Shown one piece after another: positions 1 through 8,546 of a stretch of 40,639 nt of DNA (position 1 is its first letter; the number at the start of each line of letters is the position of its first letter). Made by a program: the position numbers and the translations under genes. Under the pieces are notes generated by a model. It had not been told where the DNA came from. It saw only the letters and a program-made list of their open reading frames with translations, and made no database searches. This DNA comes from Deltaproteobacteria bacterium (GTDB lineage: Bacteria > Myxococcota_A > UBA9160 > UBA4427), in the NCBI GenBank assembly GCA_019310385.1, contig JAFDEK010000057.1:1-40639 (forward strand), in the 5' to 3' direction.

Positions 1-2
1 TG

Positions 3-1325
3 TTGCCGCGTGGGATGCCCATCACCGACGCCGATCAGCAGAGCGTCGGAGAGGCCCACGACATCGCCGATGCGAACTTCACCGAGGCCCGGGTGCTCCT
101 GGGGCGCGGCGATCTGACGAACCGCCACGCCGAGTGTCCGGACTGTCACAACCCGCACCGGGTGCTGAAGAACCGGGTCTTCAACGGAAGCGGCGACACC
201 GTTGCGGGAACCCACGACCACACGGCGACCCACTCGAACCTGGCCTCCGGCGTGCTGCGGGGCAGCTGGGGGGTCGAGCCCATCTACGGCTCCACGAGCT
301 TCCAGGATCTCCCCACGAGCTATACCGTCAAGGAGGGGGACGGCGGCAGCATCGCGAACACAGCGGTGAACAGCTCCTACGTGACCCGGGAGTACCAGAT
401 CTGCCTGAAGTGCCACTCGGACTACGGCTACGACGACAACAATCTCTACCCGACCGGAAACCGCCCCGACCTGGGCGACTCGGGCCGGGGCACGCCCACG
501 GGAACCAACAACCTCACCCAGTTCACCAACCAGGCCAAGGAGTTCCAGGCACCCCTCGCCCACAAGGGCGAGGGGACGGCGAGCAACACCGGCGCCGACT
601 CCGGGTTCGCCACGAACAACCATCGCTCCTGGCACCCAGTGATGGATACCTCGGGCCGCGACGCCGCCACCCGGGACATGAGCAGCAGTACGAACCTCTT
701 CCTTTCACCCTGGAACGGCAGCGCGATCGGTACCCAGACCATGTACTGCAGCGACTGCCACGGCAGCAACACGGCCAACGGCACCGTCGTGCCCGGCGGC
801 GGCGAGAACGGCAGCCCGTGGGGGCCCCACGGCTCGACGAACGATTTCATCCTCAAGGGGACCTGGAACTCGAGCACGGGCTCGAACAACAGCGGTCTCT
901 GCTTCCGCTGCCACAACCACACCAACTACGCGACGGACCAGAACGAGAACAGTGGGAACAACTTCGCGAGCGGCTTCGGGGGCCCCGACGACAGCAATTT
1001 GCACGCCCTCCACGCGAAGGAGATCGGCAAGAACCTGCGCTGCAGCTGGTGCCACGTCGCGGTGCCCCACGGCTGGAAGAACAAGGCCCTGCTCGTGAAC
1101 CTCAACGACGTCGGGTCCGAGGCCGGCCTGCCCGCCGGAACCGAGGTGCCGATCAACAGCAGTGGTCAAACCTACAATCGGGAGCCCTACTACCTCAACG
1201 CCAAGCTCAAGATCCGCACCTTCAGGCTGAGCGGCACCTGGCGGCCCGGCAATTGCGGCTCTGCGAGCGGCACTCCGGATGTGGGCAGGGACTGGATGAA
1301 GGACGTATGCAGCAATCCCCCGTGA
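3..1325 (+). CDS. Multihaem c-type cytochrome (5' end missing)
   Basis: The frame is already open at the left edge, so the true start lies outside the window; about 440 C-terminal codons are visible. Five CxxCH haem-attachment motifs are present: CPDCH (visible residue 45), CLKCH (134), CSDCH (249), CFRCH (300) and CSWCH (347). Extra His residues such as HNPH could be distal ligands. The long Gly/Ser/Asn-rich spacers between motifs are typical of exported, possibly outer-surface, multihaem cytochromes of metal-reducing Deltaproteobacteria; that comparison is family knowledge. The 3' end overlaps resB by 19 nt, and ccsA and a TPR gene follow, so it is probably co-transcribed with its own maturation machinery. 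Electron-transfer function is well supported; donor, acceptor and exact location are not. The missing N-terminus may hold more haems and the signal peptide. Confidence 0.9.
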   Translation: MPRGMPITDADQQSVGEAHDIADANFTEARVLLGRGDLTNRHAECPDCHNPHRVLKNRVFNGSGDTVAGTHDHTATHSNLASGVLRGSWGVEPIYGSTSFQDLPTSYTVKEGDGGSIANTAVNSSYVTREYQICLKCHSDYGYDDNNLYPTGNRPDLGDSGRGTPTGTNNLTQFTNQAKEFQAPLAHKGEGTASNTGADSGFATNNHRSWHPVMDTSGRDAATRDMSSSTNLFLSPWNGSAIGTQTMYCSDCHGSNTANGTVVPGGGENGSPWGPHGSTNDFILKGTWNSSTGSNNSGLCFRCHNHTNYATDQNENSGNNFASGFGGPDDSNLHALHAKEIGKNLRCSWCHVAVPHGWKNKALLVNLNDVGSEAGLPAGTEVPINSSGQTYNREPYYLNAKLKIRTFRLSGTWRPGNCGSASGTPDVGRDWMKDVCSNPP

Positions 1326-2317
1326 GCCGCACGCTGCGAAGCCTCGCCTCGCTTCGCCTGACCCTGGCCGGCATGCTCGCCCTGGGCGCGGGCGTGTTGG
1401 GTGCGAGAGCCGCGGGCGGGGGTTACGACGCATGGGTCGTGCCCCCCCTGGTCCTGCTGTCCGCGAACCTCCTCTGCGCCATCCTCGTGAACCCGCACTT
1501 CCGCCGCAACGGCAGCCTGCTCGCGTTCCACGTGCTGCTGCTGGCCGTGGTCGTGCTGGCGGCGGCGGGGCGCCTGACCCATCTGAAGGGTCGCCTCGAG
1601 ATCAGCGAGGGGCAGCGCTTCGACCCGGGAGCCGTCGAGGTGCTGGAGCGCGGGCCCTGGCACCCCTGGACGCTGCGCCCCGGAATCTTCGAGCAGGGAC
1701 CCATCGAGGTCGATTACGCGCCGGGCGTGGTGCGCGGCCATACGCGCAGCCGCGTCTGGCTGAGCGACGAGGAGGGGCGGCGTAGCGCCGCCGTCGTAGG
1801 CGACGACACCCCGTTGCTGTGGGGCAGCTACCGCTTCTACACCACCTCGAACAAGGGCTACGCGGTGGTGCTCGACTGGCAGGGCGCGGATGGCGAGTTG
1901 CTGAGTGGGGCGGTCCACCTGCCCTCCTTTCCCTTCCTCGTGAGGAAGCAGGTCAACCAATGGACGACCCCGGCCGGGGAAGAGCTGGAGATCGCCGTCG
2001 AGCCGCCCGAGGTGCCCATGGAGGAGGCCTGGGTGCTCCGTGGCCGCGATTCCCGGGCCCGGGTGACCCTCTCTCGCGAAGGCGAATCCATCGCCCTGGC
2101 ACCGGGCGAGGCGGTCCAGGTAGAGGGTGGCTCGGTGCGCCTGGCCGACGTGCGAATGTGGATGGGCTATGAGGTCTTCTACGATCCGACTCTCCCCTGG
2201 CTCTTCGCCGCAGCCCTGGCCGGGGTGCTCTGCATGGCCTGGTACCTGGGCGGCGCGCTCTGGTCCTGGCCCCTCGCCGCTCTGGAGGCGATCGGGGCAG
2301 AGGAGGCGTGTCCGTGA
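1307..2317 (+). CDS. resB: ResB-family cytochrome c biogenesis protein
   Basis: About 336 residues. Three hydrophobic segments lie near the N-terminus (roughly 10-28, 44-62 and 69-87), followed by a large extracytoplasmic domain of about 190 residues and a final membrane segment near 300-323. This is the ResB layout. With CcsA, ResB forms the System II synthetase that delivers haem and keeps apocytochrome cysteines reduced outside the cytoplasmic membrane. I chose the ATG at 1307, preceded by AAGGA at 1299-1303, over a GTG at 1322 that has no visible ribosome site. The start lies inside the cytochrome gene and the stop overlaps the ccsA start (GTGA), so translation is probably coupled. The protein is shorter than many ResB proteins, as in small ResB-like forms found next to multihaem cytochromes. 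Confidence 0.85.
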   Translation: MQQSPVSRTLRSLASLRLTLAGMLALGAGVLGARAAGGGYDAWVVPPLVLLSANLLCAILVNPHFRRNGSLLAFHVLLLAVVVLAAAGRLTHLKGRLEISEGQRFDPGAVEVLERGPWHPWTLRPGIFEQGPIEVDYAPGVVRGHTRSRVWLSDEEGRRSAAVVGDDTPLLWGSYRFYTTSNKGYAVVLDWQGADGELLSGAVHLPSFPFLVRKQVNQWTTPAGEELEIAVEPPEVPMEEAWVLRGRDSRARVTLSREGESIALAPGEAVQVEGGSVRLADVRMWMGYEVFYDPTLPWLFAAALAGVLCMAWYLGGALWSWPLAALEAIGAEEACP

Positions 2318-3135
2318 CCGAGAGCCCCTCGCTCCCCCTGGAGGCGATCGTCCTCGGCATGGGGCTCGCGGCCTACTCGGCCGCCGCGCTGGCCGCGGCC
2401 GCCCGGCAGGGCCGCTCGGGTCCCCACTGGGGAGTCGTTCTCGGCCTTCTCGCCTGCGGAGTCGTCTTCTTCGGGGCCGCGATCACCGAACGTTGGCTGA
2501 GGGTGGGGTACGGTCCTTTTCTCACACTCTATGAGGTCCTGCTGAGCAATCTCTTCACCCTCGGGCTCATCTACGCGCTGGTGTACTGGCTCGTGCCCGC
2601 CGTCCGGCCCGCTGCGCCGGCGGTGGTGGGGGTTCTGCTGCTGCTGGGCGCGTGGAGTCTCGCCGTCCAGCGGTCGCCGAGTCGCCTGCCGCCGACCTAC
2701 GAGAACCCCTGGCTGTGGGTCCACGTCGCAGTGGGTAAGATCTTCCTCGGGACCTGTCTGGTCGCGGCGAGTCTGGCCGGGCTGCTCCTGAAGCGTTCCT
2801 GGCGGCGGAGCGAGGCCGGCGGGTGTTCGGGGCGACTTCTCGACACCCTGGCGTGGCGTTTTCTCGCCGTGGCATTCGTCTTTCACAGCCTGATGCTGAT
2901 CGCCGGAGCCGTGTGGGCCCAGGATGCGTGGGGACGCTACTGGTCCTGGGATCCCCTCGAGACCTGGGCCTTTCTCACCTGGCTCGCCATGGCGGTCCTC
3001 ATGCACGCGCGGGTGACCTATCGCGTGCCCGAGTGGCTCGGTTGGAGCATGATCATCGCTATCTTCATTCTGGCATTCGCGACCTTCTTCGGCGTACCCT
3101 TCGTCAGCACCTCGCCCCACAAGGGAGCGATATGA
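2314..3135 (+). CDS. ccsA: CcsA/ResC-type haem-handling cytochrome c biogenesis protein
   Basis: Polytopic membrane protein of about 273 residues with around eight hydrophobic segments. Near residue 205 it carries the tryptophan-rich WWD signature (WGRYWSWDPLETW), which in the CcsA/CcmC/CcmF family binds haem on the outer face of the membrane. Conserved His residues also occur (HVAVGK near 133, FHS near 192). It acts with ResB in System II. Two in-frame GTG codons are possible, at 2308 and 2314. AGGAGG at 2301-2306 sits 7 nt before 2314 but only 1 nt before 2308, so 2314 is preferred; it also gives a GTGA overlap with the resB stop. The 3' end overlaps the next gene by ATGA. Identification is firm. 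Confidence 0.93.
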   Translation: MTESPSLPLEAIVLGMGLAAYSAAALAAAARQGRSGPHWGVVLGLLACGVVFFGAAITERWLRVGYGPFLTLYEVLLSNLFTLGLIYALVYWLVPAVRPAAPAVVGVLLLLGAWSLAVQRSPSRLPPTYENPWLWVHVAVGKIFLGTCLVAASLAGLLLKRSWRRSEAGGCSGRLLDTLAWRFLAVAFVFHSLMLIAGAVWAQDAWGRYWSWDPLETWAFLTWLAMAVLMHARVTYRVPEWLGWSMIIAIFILAFATFFGVPFVSTSPHKGAI

Positions 3136-3770
3136 AGAGGCTCGACCTGCGGCCGTGGATCGTCCTGGGGACCGTGGCGGCGGTCTCGCTGCTCGGGCTC
3201 GCGGTGCGATGGGCGCCGAGCGGTGGGGTCGTTTCCCCCGGCCCCGCCCCGACGGAGCCTCGAGCTTCGGCGGAAGACGCCGAGGCGTCGCCCGGTGGTC
3301 TCGGCGCGGCTCCGGACTCGCCGAGGAAGCACGAAATCGCCAAGCGCTTCGAACGCGCTGTCCTCATGCTCCATGCCAAACGCTACGAATACGCGATCGC
3401 GAGCCTCGATCGGGTCCTCGAGCTCTCCCCCGGAATGCCGGAAGCCCACGTCAACATGGGCTATGCGCTGATCGGGCTCGGCCGTCACGCGCTCGCCGCA
3501 GAGCACTTCACCCGCGCAATCGATCTGCGCCCCACCCAGTCGAACGCCTACTATGGGCTGGCGAACTCCCTCGATGAGCTCGGGGATCGCGAGGGCGCGC
3601 GGGGCGCGATGCGCGCCTTCATCCACCTCAGCGACGCGGGCGATCCCTTCGTGCGAAAGGCCCGGGCGGCGCTCTGGGAGTGGGAGTCCGGTCCGACGGG
3701 GCCGTCTCCGGGAGCCGCGGGCGCGGAAGAGGCGGATACAGGGGCAAGCTCGGCAGAGGCGCAAGGGTGA
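3132..3770 (+). CDS. Membrane-anchored TPR protein
   Basis: 212 residues. An N-terminal hydrophobic helix (about 8-25) is followed by a Pro/Ala-rich linker. About three tetratricopeptide repeats span roughly 70-185, with motifs such as YEYAIASLDRVLELSP and HALAAEHFTRAIDLRP, and the C-terminal tail is acidic. The start ATG overlaps the ccsA stop (ATGA), so it belongs to the cytochrome-maturation operon. TPR proteins in this position (CcmI, NrfG) hold apocytochromes for the haem lyase. By analogy this one may present an apocytochrome to ResB/CcsA, but that role is inferred from position and fold only. Alternatives are general periplasmic scaffolding or complex assembly. Confidence 0.82.
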   Translation: MKRLDLRPWIVLGTVAAVSLLGLAVRWAPSGGVVSPGPAPTEPRASAEDAEASPGGLGAAPDSPRKHEIAKRFERAVLMLHAKRYEYAIASLDRVLELSPGMPEAHVNMGYALIGLGRHALAAEHFTRAIDLRPTQSNAYYGLANSLDELGDREGARGAMRAFIHLSDAGDPFVRKARAALWEWESGPTGPSPGAAGAEEADTGASSAEAQG

Positions 3771-3854
3771 TGGGGATGAGCGCCTGCATGTCGGGAGAGG
3801 TCCTGGGCGGGCTCGCGCTCGGGGACCCGTTTTCCCTGCGCGCGAGGTGCCGCC

Positions 3855-6414
3855 GTGTCTAGACGCCTGAGAGACTTCGCCGTGACGAGTCTCGTCGGCC
3901 TGATCGTCGTGGTCGGCGTCCTGTCCTACTTCTATCGGGTCTTCGCGGAGCAGACGCTGCGCGATCACTTCGACGCCCACAACCAGATCATCGCCCGGGT
4001 CTTGGGGAACGCCCTCGATCCCGATGCCCTCAGGCGGATCCTCGATACCCCTCCCGGCGCGCGAGGCTACGCGCTGCGGCAACGCGAAGAGGTCGAAGTC
4101 TTCGGCGATGCCGTGCGCTCCTCCGTCGAGAGCCTCCCCATCCTGGCCGTTCGTCTCTACGACCGAAACGGCAGCATCGTCTATGCGACCACGCCTGAGG
4201 TCATCGGCGACGACGGCAGTGGCGCTCCAGGGGTCGCGGAGGCCCTCGGCGGCTTCGTCACCTCACGGCTCGAGGTCCGCAAGCGGTTCAACCAGATCGG
4301 TCCGCACGGCATCTGGACGAACATCGATCTCCACACGAGCTACCTGCCGCTGAAGATCGGAGAGTCGAGGCAGGCGCGGGGAGTGCTCGAGATCCAGTCC
4401 GATGCGACGCCTCTCGTCGCCAAGGCGGAGCGTGCCGGGCGTATCATCCTGGGGGGGGTGGCTCTGATCCTGGGCGTGTTCTATGGCGCGCTCTTCCTGC
4501 TCTTTCGCGCCACCGACGAGGCGCTCCGCGAAGAGGAGCGGGAGCGGGAGCGCAACCTGGTCGAGCTGCAGCGCGCGAGAGACGAGCTCGAGGAGCGCGT
4601 GATGCTGCGGACTCGCGATCTACAGTCGTCCCGGGCCTTTCTCCAGTCCATCATCGACGGCATCGCGGATCCCATCATGGTGATCAACCGCGAGTTCTGC
4701 GTGACCTCCATGAACGCCGCATGCGAGGAGTTCTGCCAAGACGGCAATGCTCCCGAATACTGCTACGAGATCTCCCATAGCAGGTCGACGCCCTGCTCGG
4801 ACGGGGGGGAATCCTGTCCCCTGGACCAGGTGCTGGCGACAGGCGACAGCTGTCGCGTCACGCACACCAACGTAAGGCCGAATGGCGAAGAGAAGGTCGT
4901 CGAGGTCACCGCCACGCCGCTGCGTGACCACGAGGGTGAAATCCAGGGCGTCATCGAGGTCGAGCACGACGTCACGGAGATAGTGCGTGCGACCGAGCGG
5001 CTGAGGGAGAGCGAGCAGCGCTTTCGGGACGTTACCGATGCCACCGGGGAGTACATCTGGGAACTCGACATGGAGTCGCGCTTCGTCTTCCTGACCGATC
5101 GGGTCAAGGACGTCCTGGGTTACGAGCCATCCGAGATGATCGGCCGCACGCCCGTGAGCTTCATGCTCCCAGAGGATGTCCCGAGGGTCCGCAATCATTT
5201 CTCGGTCCATGGGGAAGGCAGGCCCTTCACTGGCCTCGTTCACAGGAGCCTGCGCAAGGACGGCCGCGTCATCTGGCAGAGCGCGAGCAGCATTCCGGCC
5301 TTCGACGTTCAGGGGAACCGCATCGGCGCAAGGGGCGTCTGTCAGGACATTACCGATCGGATGCTCGCGGACGAGGCCCTTCGTGAGAGCGAAGCCCATC
5401 TGCGAGCGGTGATGGACAACGTGGCCGATGCCATCATCACCTTCGACGCGGCGGGGCAGGTCAAGACCTTCAACGAGGCTGCGCGGCGGATGTTCGATCG
5501 CAGCTCCGAGAGCTTCTCCGACTGCTCGATCTGGGCGATTCTGTCGAGGAGCTCGCTGCAGGCGGTCGAAGGAGACGGCGCGTCGAGAGTTCTCGGGGAC
5601 GACGAGCTGATCCGGGACGGCCAGTGGGTGACCGAAGGGGTCCGACGCGACGGTAGCCGGTTTCCGGTAGATCTCTGGGTCGGGGAGCCGGATCTGGGGG
5701 GCGAGTTCCAGTATCTCGTGCTCATCCATGACAGCAGCGCCCGCCAGGCGGCGCAGCAGGAGTTGGAGGAGGCACGGCGGCAGTACCACCACCAGGAGAA
5801 GATGGCGGCAGTCGGCCACCTCGCAGCCGGGATCCTGCACGAGGTCGGGAACCCCATCGCGGCGATCTCCGGGTCGGTCGAGCAGATCCGTTTCCTTCAT
5901 GCCGGAGACCCCTGTGTCACCGAGTGCTGTCCCCTCTCGATGGAATCGCTCTCCCATGTGTCGATGATCGACGAGCACGTGACTCGGCTCGCGCGGATCA
6001 CGAGAGACATCGCGGAGTTCGCCTCCCCGAGAGCGAGAGCTGCCAGCCGTGATGGGGGTGGCGGATCGCCTGACCCAGGTTTTCATGAACCTGCTGATCA
6101 ACGCTATCGACTCGGCCGAGGAGATCGCCAGGGAAGAGCCGGTGATCGAGATCCAGACCCGCGCCGCGGGTGATCGGATCGACATCCGTGTGATCGACAA
6201 TAGCGGGGGGATGAGCGAAGCGACCCTGGCCCGCGCCCGGGACGCCTTCTTCACCACCAAGCCGGTCGGCAAGGGGACGGGCCTGGGCCTGTCCCTGTGC
6301 GACTCCATCGTGACGGCCCACAATGGAGTCATGGAGATCGAGTCGGTGGAGGGATCCGGCACCACCGTCTACATCGGTATGCCGGCCGCGGACCCGGACG
6401 CATCTTGCGAGTAG
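3855..6414 (+). pseudogene. Membrane sensor histidine kinase with three PAS domains, frame broken in the catalytic region
   Basis: The first frame runs from a GTG at 3855: membrane helix (about 9-28), extracytoplasmic sensor region (30-195), second helix (198-218), coiled coil (225-258), three PAS-type domains (about 260-375, 385-505 and 510-635) and the dimerisation domain with phospho-acceptor His662 (HEVGNP). Coding then passes to another frame at about 6030-6045; the ATPase domain continues to 6414 with the N-box (NLLINAID), G1 (DNSGGM) and G2 (GTGLGLS). About 35 residues of linker and first ATPase strand/helix that the kinase at 18921 has are missing, so this is an out-of-frame deletion of roughly 105-110 nt, not a simple indel. 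The first PAS holds a Cys cluster and the dimerisation hairpin has CVTECC. The kinase ends 31 nt before the NtrC-type regulator, its likely partner. As given it is broken; an assembly error is possible. Confidence 0.82.
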
Positions 6415-6445
6415 AGGGACGAAGTGGTCGGATGGAGCGAATGAG

Positions 6446-7828
6446 ATGTCTGGTTTGCGTGTACTGATTGTCGACGACGAGCCCGCGATTCGGCAGATCC
6501 TGGTGTCACAGGTTCGCAGAGCAGGCTACGAGGTGGAGAGCGCCGAGGACGGGGCTTCGGCGCTGAAGCAGCTCGACGCGGGTGACGTCGACGTGTGCAT
6601 CTGCGACCTGCGGCTACCGGACATCGACGGCGTCGAGATCATGCGGCGTGCCCGGCAGGCGGGCGTGAACTCCACCTTCCTGATGATGACCGCGTACGCC
6701 TCGGTGGAAACGGCCATCGAGGCCATGCGGCTGGGGGCCTTCGACTATCTCACGAAGCCGCTGCGCGGCAGCGACGTGCTTCACCGCTTGTCGCAGATCG
6801 AGAACATGATCGGATTGGAGGCAGAGAACCGACGACTCAAGGCGCTGGTCGATGAGCAGCAGGGAGAATACTTTCGCAGCGGATCCGGCCCCATGGTCGA
6901 GGTGGAGCGCCTCGCGGCCAAGGTCGCGCCCACGGCGGGCACCGTCCTGATCACCGGGGCGAGTGGAACCGGGAAGAGCTTGATCGCGCGGCGGATTCAC
7001 GAGCAGAGCCCACAGAGAGAACGGGCCTTCCTGTCGGTGAACTGCGGGGCCATCGCCGAGAATCTCATCGAGAGCGAGTTCTTCGGCCACGTAAAGGGCG
7101 CCTTCACCGGCGCAGACAAGGCGAAGAAGGGGCTCTTCTGCGAGGCCCACGAGGGCACCCTGTTGCTGGACGAGGTCTGTGAGCTCCCCCTGCCGCTGCA
7201 GGTCAAGCTGCTGCACGTGCTCGAGGAGAAGGAGGTGCGAGCGGTCGGCTCGGAACGGACGCGCGCCGTCGACGTGCGCATCCTGTCCGCTACGAATCGG
7301 AACGTCGAGCAGATGGTCGCGGATGGTCAGTTTCGCGAGGATCTGTACTATCGCCTGAATGTCCTCCGGATCACCATGCCGCCGCTCAAGGATCGGGTGG
7401 AGGATCTCCCCCAGATCATCCGTTTCTTTCTCGGCCGTGAGTCGAGTCGCCTGGGCCTCAAGCACACCTTCGAGCTGGATCCTCTCGCCGAGGAGGTGCT
7501 GCTCGCACATGATTGGCCAGGTAACCTGAGGGAGCTGCAGAACATGATTGCCCGGGCCCTGGTGATGGCGGATGGGGACTCGGTGACCATCCGGGATCTG
7601 CCGCGCTTGGTGGGCGTCCGTGAGCGCGAGAAAGAAGAGGCGGTTTCGCGTTCGGAGCCCTCGGGTAACTTGAGGGACCGGGTACGCGACTTCGAGGTGA
7701 CGCAGATCCGGCAGGCACTCGCGGCGTCCGGGGGGGATCGGCAGGTCGCGGCAGGGGAGCTCGGGATAGGTCTTTCCACCCTTTATCGCAAGCTCGAGGA
7801 GAGTGAAGGCGGGGTCGGCCGCGTCTGA
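6446..7828 (+). CDS. NtrC-family sigma-54-dependent response regulator
   Basis: 460 residues in three parts. The receiver domain (about 1-120) has acidic residues Asp10/Asp11, phospho-acceptor Asp54 (CDLRLPD) and Lys in the YLTKP motif. The AAA+ domain (about 145-375) has a Walker A variant GASGTGKS, the sigma-54-contacting GAFTGA loop, Walker B LLLDE and the arginine-finger segment REDLYYRLN. A Fis-type helix-turn-helix lies at about 420-452. Such proteins bind enhancer-like sites and drive ATP-dependent opening of sigma-54 promoters once phosphorylated. ATG 6446 is the start, with GGAGCG just upstream. It follows the PAS kinase by 31 nt, an obvious pair. A sigma-54-like promoter with paired dyads lies upstream of the Sel1-cytochrome gene in the same locus. 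Identification is very firm; its targets are inferred. Confidence 0.95.
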   Translation: MSGLRVLIVDDEPAIRQILVSQVRRAGYEVESAEDGASALKQLDAGDVDVCICDLRLPDIDGVEIMRRARQAGVNSTFLMMTAYASVETAIEAMRLGAFDYLTKPLRGSDVLHRLSQIENMIGLEAENRRLKALVDEQQGEYFRSGSGPMVEVERLAAKVAPTAGTVLITGASGTGKSLIARRIHEQSPQRERAFLSVNCGAIAENLIESEFFGHVKGAFTGADKAKKGLFCEAHEGTLLLDEVCELPLPLQVKLLHVLEEKEVRAVGSERTRAVDVRILSATNRNVEQMVADGQFREDLYYRLNVLRITMPPLKDRVEDLPQIIRFFLGRESSRLGLKHTFELDPLAEEVLLAHDWPGNLRELQNMIARALVMADGDSVTIRDLPRLVGVREREKEEAVSRSEPSGNLRDRVRDFEVTQIRQALAASGGDRQVAAGELGIGLSTLYRKLEESEGGVGRV

Positions 7829-7865
7829 GCCCGCAGTGGCGATCGAAGGAAGAAGAGGAGTCGTT

Positions 7866-8423
7866 GTGAGGAAAGAGATCACCGCAGTCGCATGGATCGT
7901 GTTCGTGCTGCTCGTCCTGGCAGCCGCCGGTGTATCGGCCGGCCCTGAGGAAGACTACGAGAAGGGCCGCGATGCGTATCTGAAGGACGATGTGGTTCGC
8001 GCCATGGGGCTGCTCGAGGCTTCGGCTGCAGAGGGCTACACGCCGGCGCAGGTCCTGCTCGCCGAGATCCTCGACAAGGCCGAGGAGGACGGGCGAGCTT
8101 TCGAACTGTACACCGCGGCGGCGGCGAATGGGTCTGCGGCAGCCGAGCTGGGCCTCGGAGGCATGTACGCGTCGGGCGAGGGCGTCGAGCGCGACTACGA
8201 CGAGGCGCGGATGTGGATCACGCGCTCCGCAGAGCAGGGGCATGGCCCCGCCATGGTCCTCCTGGCGGTGGCCTACCAGCAGGGAAAGCTCGGCCTGGAG
8301 GTCGATCCCGACAAGGCCAAAGAGTGGCTCGAGAAGGCGGCTGCTTCGGGTTACGAGCCCGCGCGGCAGAGGCTGGACCCCGATGGCGAGGGAGCAGCGC
8401 GGGCCGGATCCGACGGTGAGTGA
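7866..8423 (+). CDS. Secreted Sel1-repeat protein
   Basis: 185 residues from the GTG at 7866, which AGGAG precedes with a 5-nt spacer; an upstream in-frame GTG at 7803 lacks such a site and would bury the signal peptide. The N-terminus is a clear signal peptide (hydrophobic core about 8-22, likely cleavage after VSA). The mature protein consists of Sel1-like repeats (SLR, TPR-related), for example ASAAEGYTPAQVLLAEI, GLGGMYASGEGVERDYDEA and WLEKAAASGYEPA. Such repeats mediate protein-protein contacts. It lies 37 nt after the NtrC-type gene, probably in the same transcript, and a second Sel1 domain occurs fused to a cytochrome c later in the locus. A scaffold for the cytochrome/propeller proteins is inferred, not shown. 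Confidence 0.85.
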   Translation: MRKEITAVAWIVFVLLVLAAAGVSAGPEEDYEKGRDAYLKDDVVRAMGLLEASAAEGYTPAQVLLAEILDKAEEDGRAFELYTAAAANGSAAAELGLGGMYASGEGVERDYDEARMWITRSAEQGHGPAMVLLAVAYQQGKLGLEVDPDKAKEWLEKAAASGYEPARQRLDPDGEGAARAGSDGE

Positions 8424-8546
8424 AATCGTTTCGTCGTCATCGCGTCCTGCGTCGTTTCTGGGAGGCATGGGTCGCGGGTGCGGCGGAGTTCCGCTCCCGC
8501 TCCGGAGGCGATTCCCGACATTGCGCGTGAAATCAGGCAGAGGGCT

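Noticed and set aside
4620..6365. Minus-strand 581-codon frame opposite the PAS kinase
   Set aside because: The plus strand encodes clear PAS and kinase motifs; the antisense product is Arg/Asp-rich without a family.
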